From an uncultured Synechococcus sp. (GTDB lineage Bacteria; Cyanobacteriota; Cyanobacteriia; PCC-6307; Cyanobiaceae): a stretch of DNA of 15,612 bases. Each line of letters opens with the position of its first letter. The first letter of the stretch is position 1. Under the pieces are notes generated by a model. That model was not told the origin of the DNA. It ran no database searches and worked only from the letters and a program-made list of their open reading frames with translations. This document shows positions 15,518-15,612 of the stretch, piece by piece. Where the stretch lies: the NCBI GenBank assembly GCA_949373155.1, contig CASICK010000022.1, positions 1 through 15,612 of the forward strand, given 5' to 3'. The position numbers were made by a program, and so were the translations under genes.

Positions 15518-15612
15518 GTGCAGAGACCTCTCAGCCACTGCAAATTCAGGTCCTTTGACCCCTTACGGCGTCGTTTGAGGCGCTGGCAACAAGCGCGCAC
15601 TTGGGCGCGATT
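15518..15612 (+). CDS. Possible start of a further gene, cut by the window end
   Basis: From GTG 15518 one frame stays open to the window end (MQRPLSHCKFRSFDPLRRRL..., very basic), while the other two plus frames hit stops. The open stretch actually begins at 15449. No ribosome-binding site precedes the GTG and the residues are not recognisable. The bases 15406-15517 before it show no clear RNA gene or terminator. Low confidence. Confidence 0.25.
   Translation, partial: MQRPLSHCKFRSFDPLRRRLRRWQQARTWAR

Noticed and set aside
1..15612. CRISPR array, tRNA, rRNA, insertion sequence or prophage
   Set aside because: Reading both strands I saw no spaced direct repeats, no cloverleaf sequence, no transposase or integrase and no phage structural genes.

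Overview
The window looks like core chromosome of a marine picocyanobacterium of the Synechococcus/Cyanobium type. The evidence is an SLH-domain outer-membrane porin with a coiled coil, a FutA-type ferric-iron binding protein, plastoquinone genes (a UbiD-type decarboxylase and a solanesyl-type diphosphate synthase), a DUF1350 protein, peroxiredoxin Q, and short gene spacing. I see no phage, insertion sequence, CRISPR array, rRNA or tRNA. No stretch over 300 bases lacks a gene.

Layout. (1) Bases 1-3926 form an outer-membrane/iron region with lower GC. It holds a porin broken by two reading-frame shifts (104-1716), two facing terminators (1742-1826), a small secreted protein of unknown function (1846-2085, minus), a PiuC-like 2OG-Fe(II) dioxygenase (2152-2814, minus) and, divergent from it, a futA/idiA iron-binding protein (2922-3926, plus). 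(2) A minus-strand ubiD-type decarboxylase (3901-5461) is also broken by one frame shift. (3) A plus-strand cluster runs comB - nitrilase - amidase - murI - sds (5527-10033), with close spacing and one 4-base overlap. (4) A minus-strand HAD phosphatase lies between sds and a plus-strand acetyl-CoA synthetase (10807-12777). (5) A minus-strand trio encodes peroxiredoxin Q, DUF1350 and a TerB-like protein (14530 down to 12833). (6) A plus-strand DEDDh exonuclease (14614-15405) is followed by about 200 bases with at most the start of a further gene.

How the genes work together. The porin, secreted protein, PiuC homologue and FutA plausibly form an iron-acquisition neighbourhood in which a porin sits where other bacteria place a TonB receptor beside piuC. 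UbiD and Sds act on the ring and the tail of plastoquinone. AmiC and MurI act on peptidoglycan. Peroxiredoxin Q covers peroxide defence, and acetyl-CoA synthetase recovers acetate.

The main anomaly is that three frame shifts, all in the first 5 kb, are each repaired by removing one base, a G on the coding strand. This could be gene decay or sequencing/assembly error. I found no convincing new defence or mobile system. The less understood items are the small secreted protein, the ComB homologue in an organism type not known to make coenzyme M, the DUF1350 protein and the extra C-terminal segment of the exonuclease.
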